From assembly GCA_946800325.1 (NCBI GenBank), contig OX326959.1, positions 4,794,501 to 4,858,500 on the forward strand: a stretch of 64,000 nt of DNA, read 5' to 3'. The notes below the pieces were generated by a model that had not been told where the DNA came from, made no database searches, and saw only the letters and a program-made list of their open reading frames with translations. This DNA comes from Luzula sylvatica. Lineage: Eukaryota > Streptophyta > Magnoliopsida > Poales > Juncaceae. Made by a program: the position numbers and the translations under genes. Of this stretch, positions 62,177 through 64,000 are shown in pieces; the stretch's first letter is position 1, and each line of letters begins with the position of its first letter.

Positions 62177-63739
62177 TTCAATCCCGGAGTTTTTTGAGAA
62201 AAACATGAAAAATGAAGTATTTTGCTCATTTTAGAGAACTATTTTGGTCTTTTTTAGAAAAAATGATAATTGATATTTTTGAAGGTGTTAGACTTCAGTT
62301 TTTGATTTTTTGCAAAAAATTGGAAAAATAGAAATTTGTATGTGTCAGTCTTCAATCACGGAATTTTTTGAGAAAATCATGAAAAATGAAGTATTTTGCT
62401 CATTTTAGAGAACTATTTTGGTCTTTTTTAGAAAAAATGATAATTGATATTTTTGAAGGTGTTAGACTTCAGTTTTTTATTTTATGCAAAAAATAGGAAA
62501 AATAGAAATTTGTATGTGTTAGTCTTCAATCCCGGAGTTTTTCGAGAAAAACATGAAAAATGAAGTATTTTGCTCATTTTAGAGACTATTTTGGTCTTTT
62601 TTAGAAACAATGATAACTGATATTTTTGAAGGTGTTAGACTTCAGTTTTTGATTTTTTGCAAAAAATTGGAAAAATAGAAATTTGTATGTGTTAGTCTTC
62701 AATCACGGAATTTTTTGAGAAAAACATGAATAATGAAGTATTTTGCTCATTTTAGAGAAATATTTTGGTCTTTTTTAGAAAAAATGATAATTGATATTTT
62801 TGAAGGTGTTCGACATCAGTTCTTGATTTTATTCAAAAAATAGGAAAAATAGAAATTTGTATGTGTAAGTCTTCAATCCATGAGTTTTTTGAGAAAAACA
62901 TGAAAAATGAAGTATTTTGCTCATTTTAGAGAACTATTTTGGTGTTTTTTAGAAAAAATGATAATTGATATTTTTGAAGGTGTTAGACTTCAGTTTTTGA
63001 TTTGTTGCAAAAAATAGGAAAAATTGAAATTTGTATGTGTAAGTCTTCAATCACGGAATTTTTTGAGAAAATCATGAAAAATTAAGTATTTTGCTCATTT
63101 TAGAGAACTATTTTGGTCTTTTTTAGAAAAAATGATAATTGATATTTTTGAAGGTGTTAGACTTCAGTTTTTTATTTTATGCAAAAAATAGGAAAAATAG
63201 AAATTTGTATGTGTTAGTCTTCAATCCCGGAGTTTTTCGAGAAAAACATGAAAAATGAAGTATTTTGCTCATTTTAGAGAACTATTTTGGTCTTTTTTAG
63301 AAAAAATGATAAATGATATTTTTGAAGGTGTTAGATTTCAGTTTTTGATTTTTTGCAAAAAATTGGAAAAATAGAAATTTGTATGTGTTACTCTTCAATC
63401 ACGGAATTTTTTGAGAAAAACATGAATAATGAAGTATTTTGCTCATTTTAGAGAACTATTTTGGTCTTTTTTAGAAAAAATGATAATTGATATTTTTGAA
63501 GGTGTTAGACTTCAGTTTTTGATTTTATGCAAAAAATAGGAAAAATAGAAATTTGTATGTGTAAGTCTTCAATCCCGGAGTTTTTGGAGAAAAACATGAA
63601 AAATGAAGTATTTTGCTAATTTTAGAGAACTATTTTGGTCTTTTTTAGAAAAAGACTAATTGATATTTTTGAAGGTGTTAGACATCAGTTTTTGATTTTT
63701 TGCTAAAAATAGGAAAAATGAAATTTGTATGTGTAAGTC
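62177..63739 (+). repeat. 9-mer copy 7, diverged (1563 bp)
   Basis: Nine monomers occur in a similar order, but with more differences: gagactatttt (1-bp deletion, about 62582), gaaacaatg, ttcaatccatgag (about 62872), a seventh monomer lacking gtacttttctag, and gaaaaagactaatt in the ninth (about 63649). Homogeneity drops toward this edge. Confidence 0.85.
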
Positions 63740-64000
63740 TTCAATCCCGGAGTTTTTTGAGAAAAACATGAAAAATGAAGTATTTTGCTCATTTTAGAGA
63801 ACTATTTTGGTCTTTTTTAGAAAAAATGATAATTGATATTTTTGAAGGTGTTAGACTTCAGTTTTTGATTTGTTGCAAAAAATAGGAAAAATTGAAATTT
63901 GTATGTGTAAGTCTTCAATCACGGAATTTTTTGTGAAAATCATGAAAAATTAAGTATTTTGCTCATTTTAGAGAACTATTTTGGTCTTTTTTAGAAAAAA
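63740..64000 (+). repeat. 9-mer-type monomers cut by the window end
   Basis: The first monomer has gatttgttgc and an aaattgaaattt tail (like the fifth of the 9-mer), followed by a partial ttttgtgaaaatc monomer (like the sixth). The array continues beyond base 64000. Confidence 0.88.

Larger units (their letters stand above)
1..64000 (+). repeat. Tandem satellite array, ~174-bp AT-rich monomer, higher-order organised
   Basis: The window is filled by about 367 direct copies of a monomer that is usually 173-175 bp long. Starts set on the ttcaatc motif fall at 1, 175, 349, 524, 698, 872, 1046 and so on to the end. Conserved blocks in almost every copy are gaagtatttt, attttagaga, aaaaaatgataattgatatt, gaaggtgtt, acttcagtt and atttgtatgt. 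The most variable parts are positions 7-22 (cccggag, acggaat or catgaag, then a T tract and gag, cgag or ggg), 46-50, 70-79, 114-116, 128-145 and 168-172. One consensus copy has about 25% G+C. I saw no orientation switch and no insertion of foreign DNA. The array is cut by both window ends, so its true length is larger. Centromeric or pericentromeric location is an inference from family behaviour, not seen directly. Confidence 0.98.

Noticed and set aside
1..64000. CRISPR array
   Set aside because: The repeats are regular, but there are no unique spacers between short repeats; the whole 174-bp unit is repeated.
1..64000. Primate alpha satellite (171 bp)
   Set aside because: Similar monomer length and HOR behaviour, but the sequence does not resemble alphoid DNA and is much more AT-rich.
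1..64000. Transposon or LTR-derived tandem repeats
   Set aside because: I found no terminal repeats, target-site duplications, primer-binding site or coding remnants; all variation is within monomers.
1..64000. Promoters, polyadenylation signals or terminators from AT-rich strings
   Set aside because: TATA-like and aataaa-like strings are expected by chance at about 25% G+C, and none stands in relation to a gene.
1..64000. Inverted segments or strand switches in the array
   Set aside because: I looked for reverse-complement monomers (for example gactaacacatac and cattttttctaaaa runs) and saw none; all copies read in one direction.

Overview
The whole 64 kb window is one uninterrupted satellite DNA array. 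Roughly 367 head-to-tail copies of an AT-rich monomer of about 174 bp fill it from base 1 to base 64000, all in the same orientation. I found no unique sequence, transposon, gene or RNA gene. By hand count a consensus monomer has about 25% G+C, with G clearly exceeding C on the given strand. A single-family array of this size, organised into nested higher-order repeats (HORs), points to a eukaryotic chromosome, most likely centromeric or pericentromeric heterochromatin. The sequence alone does not identify the species. It does not look like primate alpha satellite, and I recognise no named satellite family.

Layout. I start each monomer at its ttcaatc motif. Bases 1-27.5 kb are built from six recurring monomer classes (A-F), with a recurring F'-G-H cassette. 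The ground plan is a heptamer A-B-C-D-E-F-C of about 1221 bp. Larger duplications lie on top of it: an 11-mer of 1917 bp twice (698-4531), a 15-mer of about 2617 bp twice (12556-17791), and a segment of about 5.2 kb whose second copy has lost single monomers (17268-26327). Near 27.0-27.7 kb the class markers of A, B and C stop and new ones begin. From 29.1 to 36.4 kb there is a 24-mer of 4177 bp, repeated once in truncated form, each copy carrying an internally doubled tetramer of about 697 bp. From 38.7 to 46.9 kb a 7-mer of 1220 bp dominates. From 46.9 to 53.5 kb an 8-mer of 1392 bp is repeated after a 10-mer variant. From 53.5 kb to the end a 9-mer of about 1565 bp is repeated, the most regular stretch of the window.

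How the parts work together. Nothing here is likely to be translated; the short open reading frames are readings of the satellite. Features that could matter for chromatin are a monomer close to nucleosome-repeat length, A/T tracts spaced roughly 9 bp apart, several short perfect palindromes per monomer, CpGs concentrated near the monomer start, and ten monomers between 11 and 27 kb with a 15-bp motif matching 8 of 9 defined positions of the CENP-B box on the minus strand. Monomer relationships and indel sizes fit repeated unequal crossing-over or conversion in register, with the 9-mer and 8-mer blocks as the most recently homogenised. Monomer boundaries and identity statements were read by eye and may be off by a base or two.
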